From assembly GCA_900468535.1 (NCBI GenBank), contig UBTY01000009.1:124001-188000 (forward strand): DNA of 64,000 bases, given 5' to 3'. Positions 38,521-47,766 of the stretch are shown here, in pieces. The position numbers and the translations under genes are program-made. Origin of the DNA: Hyphomicrobiales bacterium. Lineage in GTDB: Bacteria > Pseudomonadota > Alphaproteobacteria > Rhizobiales > Rhizobiaceae. Under the pieces are notes generated by a model, which saw only the letters and a program-made list of their open reading frames with translations, was not told the DNA's origin and made no database searches. Each line of letters opens with the position of its first letter. Position 1 is the stretch's first letter.

Positions 38521-39264
38521 GTGAATATTCATTCGTTAATTCAATTGCTTGTTGTCCTAGAAGAGTGCCGCAAGCCGGAGGCGGTGGTCGATGAGATCAA
38601 GCACGTCATCCTGTCTTATGGTTTCTCCTTTTTTGGTCTTTTGCGGCGGATAAAGGAGGGCGAGGATCCCAACGGACGCATTCTCGCCGGCCACTGGCCG
38701 GATTCCTGGCCGCAGATCTATCTCGCCAAGAAGTACATTCTCAGCGACCCGACCATCCGCTACCTCGCCTACACGCAAAGACCGTTTCGCTGGAAGGAAG
38801 GTCTGGCGGCCTTCCGCAAGGATCCAAACTTCCGGCGCATGGACATGATGATGACCGATGCCGCATCGCATGGTCTCAAGGACGGGTACACGTTTCCCAT
38901 TCACGGGCGAACAGGCGTCCTCGGCAATATGATGGTGGGCGGCAAGCGGCCTGTGGACCTCTCTCCGGTCGAAATTTCCCTCTTCGATGCCGTCGCCAGA
39001 AAAGGGTTCTGGCGTATTCTCGAGCTCAACGGACGTGCCCAGGCGCTGGAGAGCTCAGCCGAAGCAGAGGCGCGGCTGACGCGACGGGAGACCGAAATCC
39101 TAAGATACCTGGCCGAAGGCATGACCTCCGTCGAGATTGGGAAGTCGCTGAAGATTTCCAATCATACCGTGGATTGGTATGTGAACGGCCTGCAGGATAA
39201 GTTGAAAGCCAAGAACAGGCAGCACGCCGTCGCGGTCGCCTTCCGGCACGGGCTGATCACCTGA
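38521..39264 (+). CDS. LuxR-family regulator with autoinducer-binding domain
   Basis: 247 residues from a GTG at 38521 preceded by AGGGGCG. The N-terminal AHL-binding domain keeps the canonical pocket residues (Trp63, Tyr67, Asp76, Pro77, Trp91, and Gly122 in DGYTFPIHG). The C-terminal LuxR helix-turn-helix (about 186-245) includes LTRRETEILRYLAEGMTSVE and the NHTVDWYVNGLQDKL recognition region. No luxI-type synthase is in the window, so it is a candidate LuxR solo, responding to its own distant synthase or to foreign AHLs. It lies between divergent ndvA and pyc. Confidence 0.9.
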   Translation: MNIHSLIQLLVVLEECRKPEAVVDEIKHVILSYGFSFFGLLRRIKEGEDPNGRILAGHWPDSWPQIYLAKKYILSDPTIRYLAYTQRPFRWKEGLAAFRKDPNFRRMDMMMTDAASHGLKDGYTFPIHGRTGVLGNMMVGGKRPVDLSPVEISLFDAVARKGFWRILELNGRAQALESSAEAEARLTRRETEILRYLAEGMTSVEIGKSLKISNHTVDWYVNGLQDKLKAKNRQHAVAVAFRHGLIT

Positions 39265-39377
39265 TTAGAGAAATTCTACTTCAGGCGTTTCTGGAAATTG
39301 AACTTTCCGTGACAGCGCGTTAAGACTTCTCTTCGCGGGTGCAGCATTGCCCGTTTCGATGCCGTGAGGAGACTGCA

Positions 39378-42300
39378 TTGCCCATTTCCAAGATACTTGT
39401 TGCCAACCGTTCTGAAATTGCCATCCGCGTGTTTCGCGCGGCCAACGAACTCGGAATAAAAACGGTCGCGATATGGGCGGAAGAAGACAAACTCGCGCTG
39501 CACCGCTTCAAGGCGGACGAGAGCTATCAGGTCGGCCGCGGTCCGCATCTTTCGCGCGACCTCGGCCCGATCGAAAGCTATCTTTCGATCGACGAGGTGA
39601 TCCGCGTTGCCAAGCTCTCCGGCGCCGATGCGATCCATCCGGGCTACGGCCTGCTGTCGGAAAGCCCTGAATTCGTAGACGCCTGCAACAAGGCCGGCAT
39701 CATATTCATCGGCCCGAAGGCCGACACCATGCGCCAGCTTGGCAACAAGGTGGCGGCGCGCAATCTGGCGATCTCGGTCGGCGTGCCCGTCGTTCCGGCA
39801 ACCGAGCCGCTGCCAGATGACATGGACGTCGTTGCCAAGATGGCCGAGGACATTGGCTATCCCGTGATGCTGAAGGCCTCCTGGGGCGGCGGCGGTCGCG
39901 GCATGCGCGCCATCCGCGATCCGAAGGACCTCGCCCGCGAGGTGACGGAAGCCAAGCGCGAGGCGATGGCCGCCTTCGGCAAGGACGAAGTCTATCTCGA
40001 AAAGCTCGTCGAGCGCGCCCGCCACGTCGAGAGCCAGGTGCTCGGCGATACGCATGGCAATGTCGTGCATCTCTTCGAGCGCGATTGCTCGATCCAGCGC
40101 CGCAACCAGAAGGTCGTCGAGCGCGCGCCCGCACCTTACCTCTCGGAAGCGCAGCGCCAGGAACTGGCGGCTTATTCGCTGAAGATCGCGTCTGCCACCG
40201 GCTATGTCGGCGCCGGCACGGTCGAGTATCTGATGGATGCCGATACCGGCAAGTTCTACTTCATCGAAGTGAACCCGCGCATCCAGGTCGAGCATACGGT
40301 GACCGAAGTCGTCACCGGCATCGATATCGTCAAGGCGCAGATCCACATCCTCGACGGCTTCGCGATCGGCACGCCTGAGTCGGGCGTTCCCGCGCAGGCG
40401 GATATCAAGCTGAACGGCCATGCTCTGCAGTGCCGCATCACCACCGAGGATCCGGAGCACAATTTCATTCCGGATTACGGCCGCATCACCGCCTATCGTT
40501 CGGCGTCCGGTTTCGGCATTCGTCTTGACGGCGGCACGTCCTATTCCGGCGCCATCATCACCCGCTATTACGATCCGCTGCTGGTCAAGGTGACGGCCTG
40601 GGCGCCGAGCCCCTCCGAGGCGATCTCGCGCATGGACCGCGCGCTGCGCGAATTCCGTATCCGCGGCGTCGCCACCAACCTGACCTTCCTGGAAGCGATC
40701 ATCACGCATCCGAAGTTCAAGGACAACACCTACACCACCCGCTTCATCGACACGACGCCGGAGCTGTTCCAGCAGGTCAAGCGCCAGGATCGCGCCACCA
40801 AGCTGCTCACCTATCTCGCCGACGTTACGGTCAACGGCCATCCGGAAGCCAAGGACCGGCCGAAGCCGTCGGCTGATATCGCAGAGCCCGTCGTGCCCTA
40901 TATCGAGGGCGGCAAGATACCTGATGGGACCAAGCAGCTGCTCGACACGCTCGGTCCGAAGAAGTTCGGCGAATGGATGCGCAACGAAAAGCGCGTGCTG
41001 ATGACCGACACGACGATGCGTGACGGCCACCAGTCGCTGCTGGCAACGCGCATGCGCACCTACGATATCGCCCGGATCGCCGGAACCTATGCGCAGGCGC
41101 TGCCGAACCTGCTCTCTCTCGAATGCTGGGGTGGCGCGACTTTCGATGTCTCCATGCGCTTCCTGACGGAAGATCCGTGGGAGCGCCTGTCACAGGTGCG
41201 CGAGGCGGCTCCGAACCTGCTCTTGCAGATGCTGCTGCGCGGCGCCAACGGCGTCGGCTACAAGAACTATCCCGACAATGTCGTGAAATACTTCGTCCGC
41301 CAGGCGGCCGCCGGCGGCATCGATCTCTTCCGCGTGTTCGACTGCCTGAACTGGGTGGAGAACATGCGCGTGTCGATGGACGCGGTCGCCGAGGAGAACA
41401 AGCTCTGCGAAGCGGCGATTTGCTACACCGGCGATATCCTGAATTCGGCGCGTCCGAAGTACGACCTGAAGTACTATACCGATCTCGCCGTCCAGCTCGA
41501 AAAGGCCGGCGCGCACATCATCGCGCTGAAGGACATGGCGGGTCTGTTGAAGCCGGCGGCCGCCAAGGTGCTGTTCAAGGCTCTGCGCGAGGCGACCTCG
41601 CTGCCGATCCACTTCCACACGCACGACACGTCGGGCATCGCGGCCGCGACCGTTCTCGCCGCCGTCGATGCCGGCGTCGACGCCGTTGATGCTGCCATGG
41701 ATGCGCTGTCGGGCAATACCTCGCAGCCCTGCCTCGGCTCGATCGTCGAAGCGCTGCGCGGCTCCGAGCGCGATCCGGGCCTCGATCCGGAATGGATCCG
41801 CCGCATCTCCTTCTATTGGGAAGCGGTGCGTCATCAGTACGCGGCCTTCGAAAGCGATCTCAAGGGACCCGCATCGGAAGTCTATCTGCACGAGATGCCG
41901 GGCGGCCAGTTCACCAACCTCAAGGAACAGGCCCGTTCGCTCGGGCTCGAAACCCGCTGGCACCAGGTGGCGCAGACCTATGCCGACGTCAACCAGATGT
42001 TCGGCGACATCGTCAAGGTGACGCCGTCTTCCAAGGTGGTCGGCGACATGGCGCTGATGATGGTCTCCCAGGACCTGACGGTGGCCGACGTCGTCAATCC
42101 GGCAAAGGACGTTTCCTTCCCCGAATCCGTCGTCTCGATGCTGAAGGGTGATCTCGGGCAGCCGCCGTCGGGCTGGCCCGAGGCGTTGCAGAAGAAGGCG
42201 CTGAAGGGTGATGCACCCTATACGGTGCGCCCGGGCTCGCTGCTTGCGGATGCCGATCTCGATGCGGAGCGCAAGACGATCGAGACCAAACTGGAGCGCG

Positions 42301-42842
42301 AAGTAAGCGATTTCGAATTCGCTTCCTACCTGATGTATCCGAAGGTCTTCACCGACTTCGCCTTCGCGTCGGATACCTATGGCCCGGTCTCGGTCCTGCC
42401 GACGCCCGCCTATTTCTATGGTCTCGGCGACGGCGAGGAGCTGTTTGCCGATATCGAGAAAGGCAAGACGCTCGTCATCGTCAACCAGGCGATGAGCGGC
42501 ACCGACAGCCAGGGCATGGTCACCGTGTTCTTCGAGCTCAACGGCCAGCCGCGCCGCATCAAGGTTCCGGACCGCGCCCATGGCGCCACCGGTGCCGCCG
42601 CCCGCCGCAAGGCGGAGCCGGGCAATGCCGCCCATGTCGGCGCGCCGATGCCTGGTGTCATCTCGCGCGCCTTCGTTGCTGCCGGCCAAGCGGTCAGCGC
42701 CGGCGACGTGCTGGTCTCGATCGAGGCCATGAAGATGGAAACCGCCATCCATGCCGAGAAGGACGGCACGATCGCCGAAGTTCTCGTCAAGGCGGGCGAC
42801 CAGATCGACGCCAAGGATCTGCTGGTCACCTACGCGGGCTGA
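39378..42842 (+). CDS. pyc: Pyruvate carboxylase
   Basis: 1154 residues from a TTG at 39378 (PISKILVANRSEIAIRVFRA follows), preceded by GAGGAG; no in-frame ATG fits. Domain order: biotin carboxylase (about 1-460, ATP-grasp loop WGGGGRGMR and EVNPRIQVEHT), carboxyltransferase TIM barrel (about 535-800, TDTTMRDGHQSLLATRMRT, metal motif HFHTHDTSG), allosteric/PT region, and a C-terminal biotinyl domain with Lys1119 in EAMKMET. It carboxylates pyruvate to oxaloacetate, the main anaplerotic route in rhizobia, usually acetyl-CoA activated. Confidence 0.98.
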   Translation: MPISKILVANRSEIAIRVFRAANELGIKTVAIWAEEDKLALHRFKADESYQVGRGPHLSRDLGPIESYLSIDEVIRVAKLSGADAIHPGYGLLSESPEFVDACNKAGIIFIGPKADTMRQLGNKVAARNLAISVGVPVVPATEPLPDDMDVVAKMAEDIGYPVMLKASWGGGGRGMRAIRDPKDLAREVTEAKREAMAAFGKDEVYLEKLVERARHVESQVLGDTHGNVVHLFERDCSIQRRNQKVVERAPAPYLSEAQRQELAAYSLKIASATGYVGAGTVEYLMDADTGKFYFIEVNPRIQVEHTVTEVVTGIDIVKAQIHILDGFAIGTPESGVPAQADIKLNGHALQCRITTEDPEHNFIPDYGRITAYRSASGFGIRLDGGTSYSGAIITRYYDPLLVKVTAWAPSPSEAISRMDRALREFRIRGVATNLTFLEAIITHPKFKDNTYTTRFIDTTPELFQQVKRQDRATKLLTYLADVTVNGHPEAKDRPKPSADIAEPVVPYIEGGKIPDGTKQLLDTLGPKKFGEWMRNEKRVLMTDTTMRDGHQSLLATRMRTYDIARIAGTYAQALPNLLSLECWGGATFDVSMRFLTEDPWERLSQVREAAPNLLLQMLLRGANGVGYKNYPDNVVKYFVRQAAAGGIDLFRVFDCLNWVENMRVSMDAVAEENKLCEAAICYTGDILNSARPKYDLKYYTDLAVQLEKAGAHIIALKDMAGLLKPAAAKVLFKALREATSLPIHFHTHDTSGIAAATVLAAVDAGVDAVDAAMDALSGNTSQPCLGSIVEALRGSERDPGLDPEWIRRISFYWEAVRHQYAAFESDLKGPASEVYLHEMPGGQFTNLKEQARSLGLETRWHQVAQTYADVNQMFGDIVKVTPSSKVVGDMALMMVSQDLTVADVVNPAKDVSFPESVVSMLKGDLGQPPSGWPEALQKKALKGDAPYTVRPGSLLADADLDAERKTIETKLEREVSDFEFASYLMYPKVFTDFAFASDTYGPVSVLPTPAYFYGLGDGEELFADIEKGKTLVIVNQAMSGTDSQGMVTVFFELNGQPRRIKVPDRAHGATGAAARRKAEPGNAAHVGAPMPGVISRAFVAAGQAVSAGDVLVSIEAMKMETAIHAEKDGTIAEVLVKAGDQIDAKDLLVTYAG

Positions 42843-42863
42843 TCGACTTCAAACGGGTAGGGT

Positions 42864-42888
42864 AGGGTTGGCCTTCGGGCCGACCCTT
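42864..42888 (+). terminator. Probable terminator of pyc
   Basis: Stem AGGGTTGGCC / GGCCGACCCT (one G-U pair) with a TTCG tetraloop, 22 bases after the pyc stop; the T-run is weak. Confidence 0.6.
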
Positions 42889-43116
42889 GCGCAGCCCAAC
42901 GCATTCTTCTGCTTTTGCGCAGCTTCCTGATTTTGCTAGTTTGGATTTTGCGCCCGACAGATTTTCCTGGGCGTGAAACGCTTTGGTGCACGGCCAGCGG
43001 TGAACTGGCTTAAATCTTTAGCTGGAGAATAGCACTTAGATGAGCGGGATTTCTCGACCGCTTTCTGGCATCTTTGATGTGTTATGACCGACTTGAGACC
43101 TTGGCGATCTCAGTTC
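42889..43116. other. Non-coding gap between pyc and the glycine-zipper lipoprotein
   Basis: About 230 bases without a supported gene, promoter or repeat. Both flanking genes end here (convergent), each with its own hairpin, so the gap is probably inert. Confidence 0.5.
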
Positions 43117-43147
43117 AAAAAGGCGCTCGGCATGTTGCCAAGCGCCT
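43117..43147 (-). terminator. Intrinsic terminator of the small lipoprotein gene
   Basis: On the minus strand a 12-position stem with one mismatch (43136-43147 with 43121-43132, loop of three) continues into TTTTT, 12 bases after the stop at 43159. Confidence 0.85.
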
Positions 43148-43158
43148 GATGAAATAAA

Positions 43159-43425
43159 TTAGTAGTTGCGCGGGCAACGCGCTTCGTAACGGCGGCCGTA
43201 GCGGTCACGATAGACGCAATAGCCGCGACGTTCGACGGACTGGCCGATCAGAGCGCCTGCGAGACCACCAGCAACGGCGCCAACAGCAGCACCACCCCAG
43301 CTATGGCTGATCGCGCCGCCGATAACAGCACCGGTACCGGCACCGATTGCCGTGCCTTGTTCGGTCGGCGTGCAGGATGCCAAGGCCGCCAGAAGTGCCA
43401 TCGAGATTGCAACTTTCTTCATCAT
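43159..43425 (-). CDS. Small glycine-zipper lipoprotein
   Basis: 88 residues from ATG 43425 (GGGGAG seven bases upstream). The signal peptide ends in a lipobox (ALASC, Cys at about 17), so it is predicted to be lipidated and outer-membrane anchored. The middle is a glycine zipper (GAGTGAVIGGAISHSWGGAA then GAVAGGLAGALIG), as in SlyB/YMGG-type proteins, followed by a short basic Tyr/Arg/Cys tail. Such proteins insert in the envelope and are often stress-induced. It follows the DUF3309 gene by 26 bases and is probably co-transcribed. Confidence 0.85.
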   Translation of the reverse strand: MMKKVAISMALLAALASCTPTEQGTAIGAGTGAVIGGAISHSWGGAAVGAVAGGLAGALIGQSVERRGYCVYRDRYGRRYEARCPRNY

Positions 43426-43451
43426 TTTATTACTCCCCAAGTTACTGGCCA

Positions 43452-43607
43452 CTAGATCCGGCCCAGAAGCACTAGAATTATGATGATTACGACTACCAAT
43501 CCAAGACCGCCGGAAGGACCGTAACCCCACGCGCGGCTATACCCCCAATTGGGGAGCGCTCCGATCAGAAGTAGAATAAGGATGATAAGAAGTATGGTTC
43601 CGAGCAT
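43452..43607 (-). CDS. DUF3309-family small membrane protein (51 aa)
   Basis: 51 residues, ATG at 43607 and TAG at 43452-43454. Two very hydrophobic segments (LGTILLIILILLLIGALP and LGLVVVIIIILVLLG) flank a turn containing NWGYSRAWGYGPSGG, the DUF3309 pattern. It is a two-helix inner-membrane hairpin of unknown function. An EcfG-type promoter about 40 bases upstream suggests general-stress control, shared with the downstream lipoprotein gene. Confidence 0.85.
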   Translation of the reverse strand: MLGTILLIILILLLIGALPNWGYSRAWGYGPSGGLGLVVVIIIILVLLGRI

Positions 43608-43646
43608 TTTCCGTGACCTCGACGCATTCCATTAGAATGAGCACAA

Positions 43647-43671
43647 AACACGTTTGCCGGCTTTTTGTTCC
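43647..43671 (-). promoter_or_regulatory. Putative EcfG/RpoE2-type promoter of the DUF3309-lipoprotein unit
   Basis: On the minus strand GGAAC (43671-43667), 17 bases, then GTT (43649-43647), close to the alphaproteobacterial general-stress consensus GGAAC-N16/17-CGTT with the C replaced by T. It would place the transcript start about 33 bases before the ATG. Confidence 0.5.
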
Positions 43672-44231
43672 CTCGAATCCTTTTACGCCACTTCTTGGCT
43701 TTCAATACTCTCAAGTTCCTAGCCAGCTTCTCGTGTTTTTGCACGATTTTGAGCGAGCTATTCGTGAAATATGCCTAAAGATCCATTAAATACAATAGGT
43801 TGTGTTATGCAAACCGCCAGATTTGTCGAGATTTCGCTGCCTAAAGGCTTTCGCCTCAAATCCAGATGTCTGGATTGTACTACCGCACGGCGGCAATCGA
43901 CGGGAATGCGGTAGAGAGATTTCAAGCGTCTTATTGCTGGCACCCGCAAAAGTAGAATCTGACGATTCAGCATCTTGTGGAAAAAAGCGATTCAAAATCA
44001 ATACTTAGCCGTGAACAAACCCTGAATCAGAGCTTGGCAGCGATTCGTCTCTGATTCGTTCTCGCGCTGTTCTGAATCGCAATGCGTGTACCCTGCAAGT
44101 TATTCGTGCGCGGAAAATCGATACGGCAATTCGAAATCAGCCCTTGCGTTTGTGGGGATGGCTGTCCATGTGTTGTGTGCTTCACACGTGCCGATTTGAC
44201 TTCGGGGGCGTTGCGCCCCTTTTGCAGGACC
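43672..44231. other. Long AT-rich intergenic region before the helicase gene
   Basis: About 560 bases without a convincing gene. Short frames on both strands near 43758-44008 lack ribosome-binding sites and family resemblance. An inverted repeat GAATCAGAG / CTCTGATTC (44024-44032 and 44049-44057) is present and could be a regulatory or mRNA-leader structure. The helicase frame is open back to 44082, but that part has no family similarity. Confidence 0.5.
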
Positions 44232-47200
44232 ATGACTCTGACATCGCAGCCGATGATATTGTCCGGGCGCGGCGTGACCGCGGTGCTCGGGCCCACGAAT
44301 ACCGGCAAGACGCATTATGCTATCGAGCGTATGGTCGCGCATGGGACGGGCGTGATCGGCTTGCCGCTGCGCTTGCTGGCCCGTGAGGTCTATTCGCGCG
44401 TCGTCGAGAAGGTGGGTGTTCAGAACGTTGCGCTCGTTACCGGCGAAGAAAAGATTTCGCCGCCCACTGCACGTTTTTCGGTCTGCACGGTCGAGGCGAT
44501 GCCGCGCGAGACGAAGGCAGCCTTCGTCGCTATAGATGAAGTGCAGCTTGCCGGAGATCTCGAGCGCGGGCACATCTTCACCGATCGTATCCTCCACTTG
44601 CGCGGACGCGACGAGACGCTGCTGCTTGGCGCCGGCACCATGCGCCCGATCCTGCAGCAGCTACTCCCTGGCATCACCATCATCGAACGGCCGCGGCTTT
44701 CCCAGCTTTTCTATGCGGGCCAGAAGAAAATCACTCGTTTGCCGCAGCGTTCGGCAATTGTCGCTTTCTCGGCCGACGAGGTGTACGCCATTGCGGAACT
44801 CATACGGCGCCAGCGCGGCGGGGCTGCCGTCGTCCTCGGGGCGCTCAGCCCTCGGACGCGCAATGCGCAGGTCGCTCTCTACCAGGCTGGCGATGTCGAG
44901 TATCTCGTCGCGACCGACGCGATCGGCATGGGTCTCAATCTCGATGTCGACCACGTCGCCTTCGCTCAGGACCGGAAGTTCGATGGCTACCAGTTCCGCA
45001 ATCTGAATCCCGCCGAACTTGGTCAGATCGCCGGTCGTGCGGGTAGGCATGTCCGGGATGGCACCTTCGGCGTTACGGGTCAGGTCGACCCGTTTGATGA
45101 GGAGCTTGTCGAGCGGATCGAGGGGCACGAGTTCGACAACATCAAGGTGCTGCAGTGGCGCACCAAGAACCTGGATTTCGCCTCTCTCCATGCCTTGCGC
45201 GCAAGCCTTGAGACCGGGCCAAGCGTTGCCGGATTGACGCGGGCGCTTCCCGCTGTCGATCAGCAGGCTTTGGAGCACCTGTCTCGCTATCCCGAGATTA
45301 TCGATCTCGCCAAGACGCCAGCGCGCGTGGAAAAGCTTTGGGAAGCGTGTGCTTTGCCGGATTACAGGCGCATTGCGCCTGCCCAGCACGCCGATCTCAT
45401 CTCCACCCTCTTTTCTGATCTCGTGCGCTATGGCACGGTGAACGAGGACTTCCTTGCGGAACAAGTTCACCGCGCTGATCGAACGGATGGTGAAATTGAC
45501 ACGCTTTCGGCGCGAATCGCGCAGATAAGGACGTGGACCTATGTATCGAATCGGCCCAACTGGCTTGCCGATCCGACACACTGGCAGGAAAAGACGCGGG
45601 AAATCGAAGATCGATTGTCCGATGCGTTACATGAAAGGTTGACGAAACGCTTTGTTGATCGCAGGACATCTGTGCTCATGAAGCGCCTGAGAGAGAATGC
45701 GATGCTGGAAGCTGAAATCAGTGTAAATGGCGATGTCTTCGTTGAAGGACATCATGTGGGGCAGTTGTCCGGATTCCGGTTCACGCCGATTGCGGGAGCA
45801 GAGGGGCCTGACGCAAAGGCAGTCCAGACTGCGTCGCAGAAAGCGCTGTCGCTTGAATTCGAGGCACGTGCAGCACGTCTTCATGCTGCCGGCAATGGCG
45901 ATCTGGCAATCAGTTCCGACGGTTTGATCCGTTGGCTTGGCGATCCGGTGGCGCGTCTTTCCGGAAGCGATCACATCATGCGTCCGCGGGTTATCCTGCT
46001 GGCCGACGAACAGCTCACGGGCAATGCGCGCGATCACGTCGCCGCCCGCATCGAGCGCTTCGTCAATCATCACATCAGCACGGTTCTGAAGCCGCTTGAT
46101 GACTTGTCGCGTGCAGAGGATCTGCAGGGCCTCGCGAAGGGGCTGGCATTCCAGCTCGTCGAGAATCTCGGTGTGCTTTTCCGTCGCGATGTCACGGAAG
46201 AGGTGAAGTCTCTCGATCAGGATGCGCGTGCTTCCATGCGCCGCTATGGCGTGCGCTTCGGCGCCTACCATATCTTTGTTCCGGCTCTGCTGAAGCCCGC
46301 GCCCGCGGAGCTCATTACCCTGCTTTGGGCTCTGAAGAACGACGGCCTCGATAAGCCCGGTTACGGCGATCTCATTCCGGTGCTGGCCGCAGGCCGCACG
46401 TCTGTCGTCACCGACCCGAGCTTCGAGCGCACATTCTACAAGCTTGCCGGTTTCCGCTTCCTCGGAAAGCGTGCCGTTCGTATCGATATCCTCGAGCGTC
46501 TTGCGGATATCATCCGGCCGCTGCTGCAGTGGAAGCCCGGTCAGGCCAATCGTCCGGAAGGCGCTTACGACGGTCGTCGCTTTACAACGACGACGGCGAT
46601 GCTCTCCATTCTCGGCGCGACGCTGGAAGACATGGAAGAGATCCTGAAGGGTCTGGGTTACCGTGCCGATGCCGTGAAGGCTGAAGAGGCGACAGCGCAT
46701 CTTTCTGCTCAGGACGCGACAGCGACGCCTGTGGTCGCAGAGGCGGCTGAGGCGGCCGGTGAAACGTCCGATCACGACGACGCAGATGCTTCCACCGAGG
46801 AAAACTCTTCGGAGACGGCTGTGGTTGTGGAACAGCCAGCAGCAGCCGAACAGCCAGCTGCGGAAGCAGCGGATGCGGAAGAGCCCAAGCCGGTTCTTTT
46901 GTGGCGGCTTGCGGGTCGCGGCGACGCACAGCGCCAGCCGCGTGGTCAGCAGGGTGAGCGCCGCAGTGGTGGTCAGGCTCAGGATCGCGGCAATCGCCGT
47001 CACGGTGGCTCTGAAGCAGGCGAGGGTGGTCGTCCGCAGCGCAAGGAAGGCGGCAAGCCGCACCAGGGGCGCGGTGATCGCAACGAGCAACGCGGCGATC
47101 GACAGGATCGCGGTGATCGCAAGGATCGCAACAACAACAATCGTGGTGGCGACCAGCCGCTACGCTTCGAGGCAAAGCCGCCGCGCAAGGAGAAGCCGAT

Positions 47201-47258
47201 TGATCCGGATTCACCCTTTGCCAAGCTCGCTGCCTTGAAGGAGCAGATGAAGAAGTAA
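44232..47258 (+). CDS. Suv3-like superfamily 2 RNA helicase with C-terminal RG-rich tail
   Basis: 1008 residues from ATG 44232 (AGGA just upstream). Helicase motifs: Walker A GPTNTGKTH at 20-28, DEVQ box at 102-105, motif around VATDAIGMGLNLDVD at 226-240 and arginine fingers in QIAGRAGR at 265-272. These identify the Suv3/mitochondrial degradosome-type helicase widespread in alphaproteobacteria. The last 160 or so residues are low complexity: an Ala/Glu acidic stretch, then Arg/Gly/Gln/Asp-rich repeats and a basic end, probably disordered RNA-binding tail. It is followed seven bases later by an S4 RNA-binding protein, suggesting joint RNA metabolism. Confidence 0.92.
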   Translation: MTLTSQPMILSGRGVTAVLGPTNTGKTHYAIERMVAHGTGVIGLPLRLLAREVYSRVVEKVGVQNVALVTGEEKISPPTARFSVCTVEAMPRETKAAFVAIDEVQLAGDLERGHIFTDRILHLRGRDETLLLGAGTMRPILQQLLPGITIIERPRLSQLFYAGQKKITRLPQRSAIVAFSADEVYAIAELIRRQRGGAAVVLGALSPRTRNAQVALYQAGDVEYLVATDAIGMGLNLDVDHVAFAQDRKFDGYQFRNLNPAELGQIAGRAGRHVRDGTFGVTGQVDPFDEELVERIEGHEFDNIKVLQWRTKNLDFASLHALRASLETGPSVAGLTRALPAVDQQALEHLSRYPEIIDLAKTPARVEKLWEACALPDYRRIAPAQHADLISTLFSDLVRYGTVNEDFLAEQVHRADRTDGEIDTLSARIAQIRTWTYVSNRPNWLADPTHWQEKTREIEDRLSDALHERLTKRFVDRRTSVLMKRLRENAMLEAEISVNGDVFVEGHHVGQLSGFRFTPIAGAEGPDAKAVQTASQKALSLEFEARAARLHAAGNGDLAISSDGLIRWLGDPVARLSGSDHIMRPRVILLADEQLTGNARDHVAARIERFVNHHISTVLKPLDDLSRAEDLQGLAKGLAFQLVENLGVLFRRDVTEEVKSLDQDARASMRRYGVRFGAYHIFVPALLKPAPAELITLLWALKNDGLDKPGYGDLIPVLAAGRTSVVTDPSFERTFYKLAGFRFLGKRAVRIDILERLADIIRPLLQWKPGQANRPEGAYDGRRFTTTTAMLSILGATLEDMEEILKGLGYRADAVKAEEATAHLSAQDATATPVVAEAAEAAGETSDHDDADASTEENSSETAVVVEQPAAAEQPAAEAADAEEPKPVLLWRLAGRGDAQRQPRGQQGERRSGGQAQDRGNRRHGGSEAGEGGRPQRKEGGKPHQGRGDRNEQRGDRQDRGDRKDRNNNNRGGDQPLRFEAKPPRKEKPIDPDSPFAKLAALKEQMKK

Positions 47259-47264
47259 GACACC

Positions 47265-47669
47265 ATGAGCGGGGAGACACAGCCAGCAACCGGTTCGCGC
47301 CAGCGCATCGACAAGTGGCTGTTCTTCACGCGTATGGTCAAGTCCCGCTCGCTGGCGCAAAGCCATGTTCAATCCGGTCACGTGCGCATCAACGGTGCGC
47401 GCGTGGTCCAGCCCAGTCAGATGGTCAAGATCGGCGACAAGGTCGAGCTGACGCTCGAGCGGCGGGATGTGATCCTGCAGGTCAAGGCTGGCGGAGACCG
47501 CCGCGGACCCTACGAGGAAGCAAGGCTCCTCTACGACGACCTTTCCCCATCGCCTGAAGAAACCGCAAAGCTGACGCCTTACGAACAAGCGATACGTGCG
47601 GCCGGTGCTGGCAGGCCGACGAAGAAGGAGCGCCGCGCAATCGATCGATTGATGTCGGACGATGATTAG
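47265..47669 (+). CDS. S4-domain RNA-binding protein (Hsp15-like)
   Basis: 134 residues. The S4 domain at about 12-75 reads QRIDKWLFFTRMVKSRSLAQ followed by GHVRINGARV; the tail is basic and rich in charged residues. Relatives of Hsp15 (HslR) bind stalled 50S subunits carrying nascent chains and are heat-induced in enterics. It lies six bases behind the Suv3-like helicase, so the two are one transcription unit. Confidence 0.9.
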   Translation: MSGETQPATGSRQRIDKWLFFTRMVKSRSLAQSHVQSGHVRINGARVVQPSQMVKIGDKVELTLERRDVILQVKAGGDRRGPYEEARLLYDDLSPSPEETAKLTPYEQAIRAAGAGRPTKKERRAIDRLMSDDD

Positions 47670-47737
47670 AAAACTCTGCCGCGACTGAGCCTTTTTGAGA
47701 TCGGTTTATTCTTGAAATCCGCCTTCAAAGCCGATAC

Positions 47738-47766
47738 TTGACAGACAACCTGCCGGATCGCATGAC
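47738..47766 (+). promoter_or_regulatory. Possible promoter of fdxA
   Basis: TTGACA at 47738-47743, 17-base spacer, CATGAC at 47761-47766 (weak -10). About 95 bases before the fdxA start. Confidence 0.35.

Noticed and set aside
39276..42752. Two long minus-strand frames (584 and 520 residues)
   Set aside because: Shadows of pyc caused by strong GC codon bias.
43758..44008. Three overlapping short frames on both strands
   Set aside because: No ribosome-binding site, no recognisable domain, mutually exclusive; left as non-coding.
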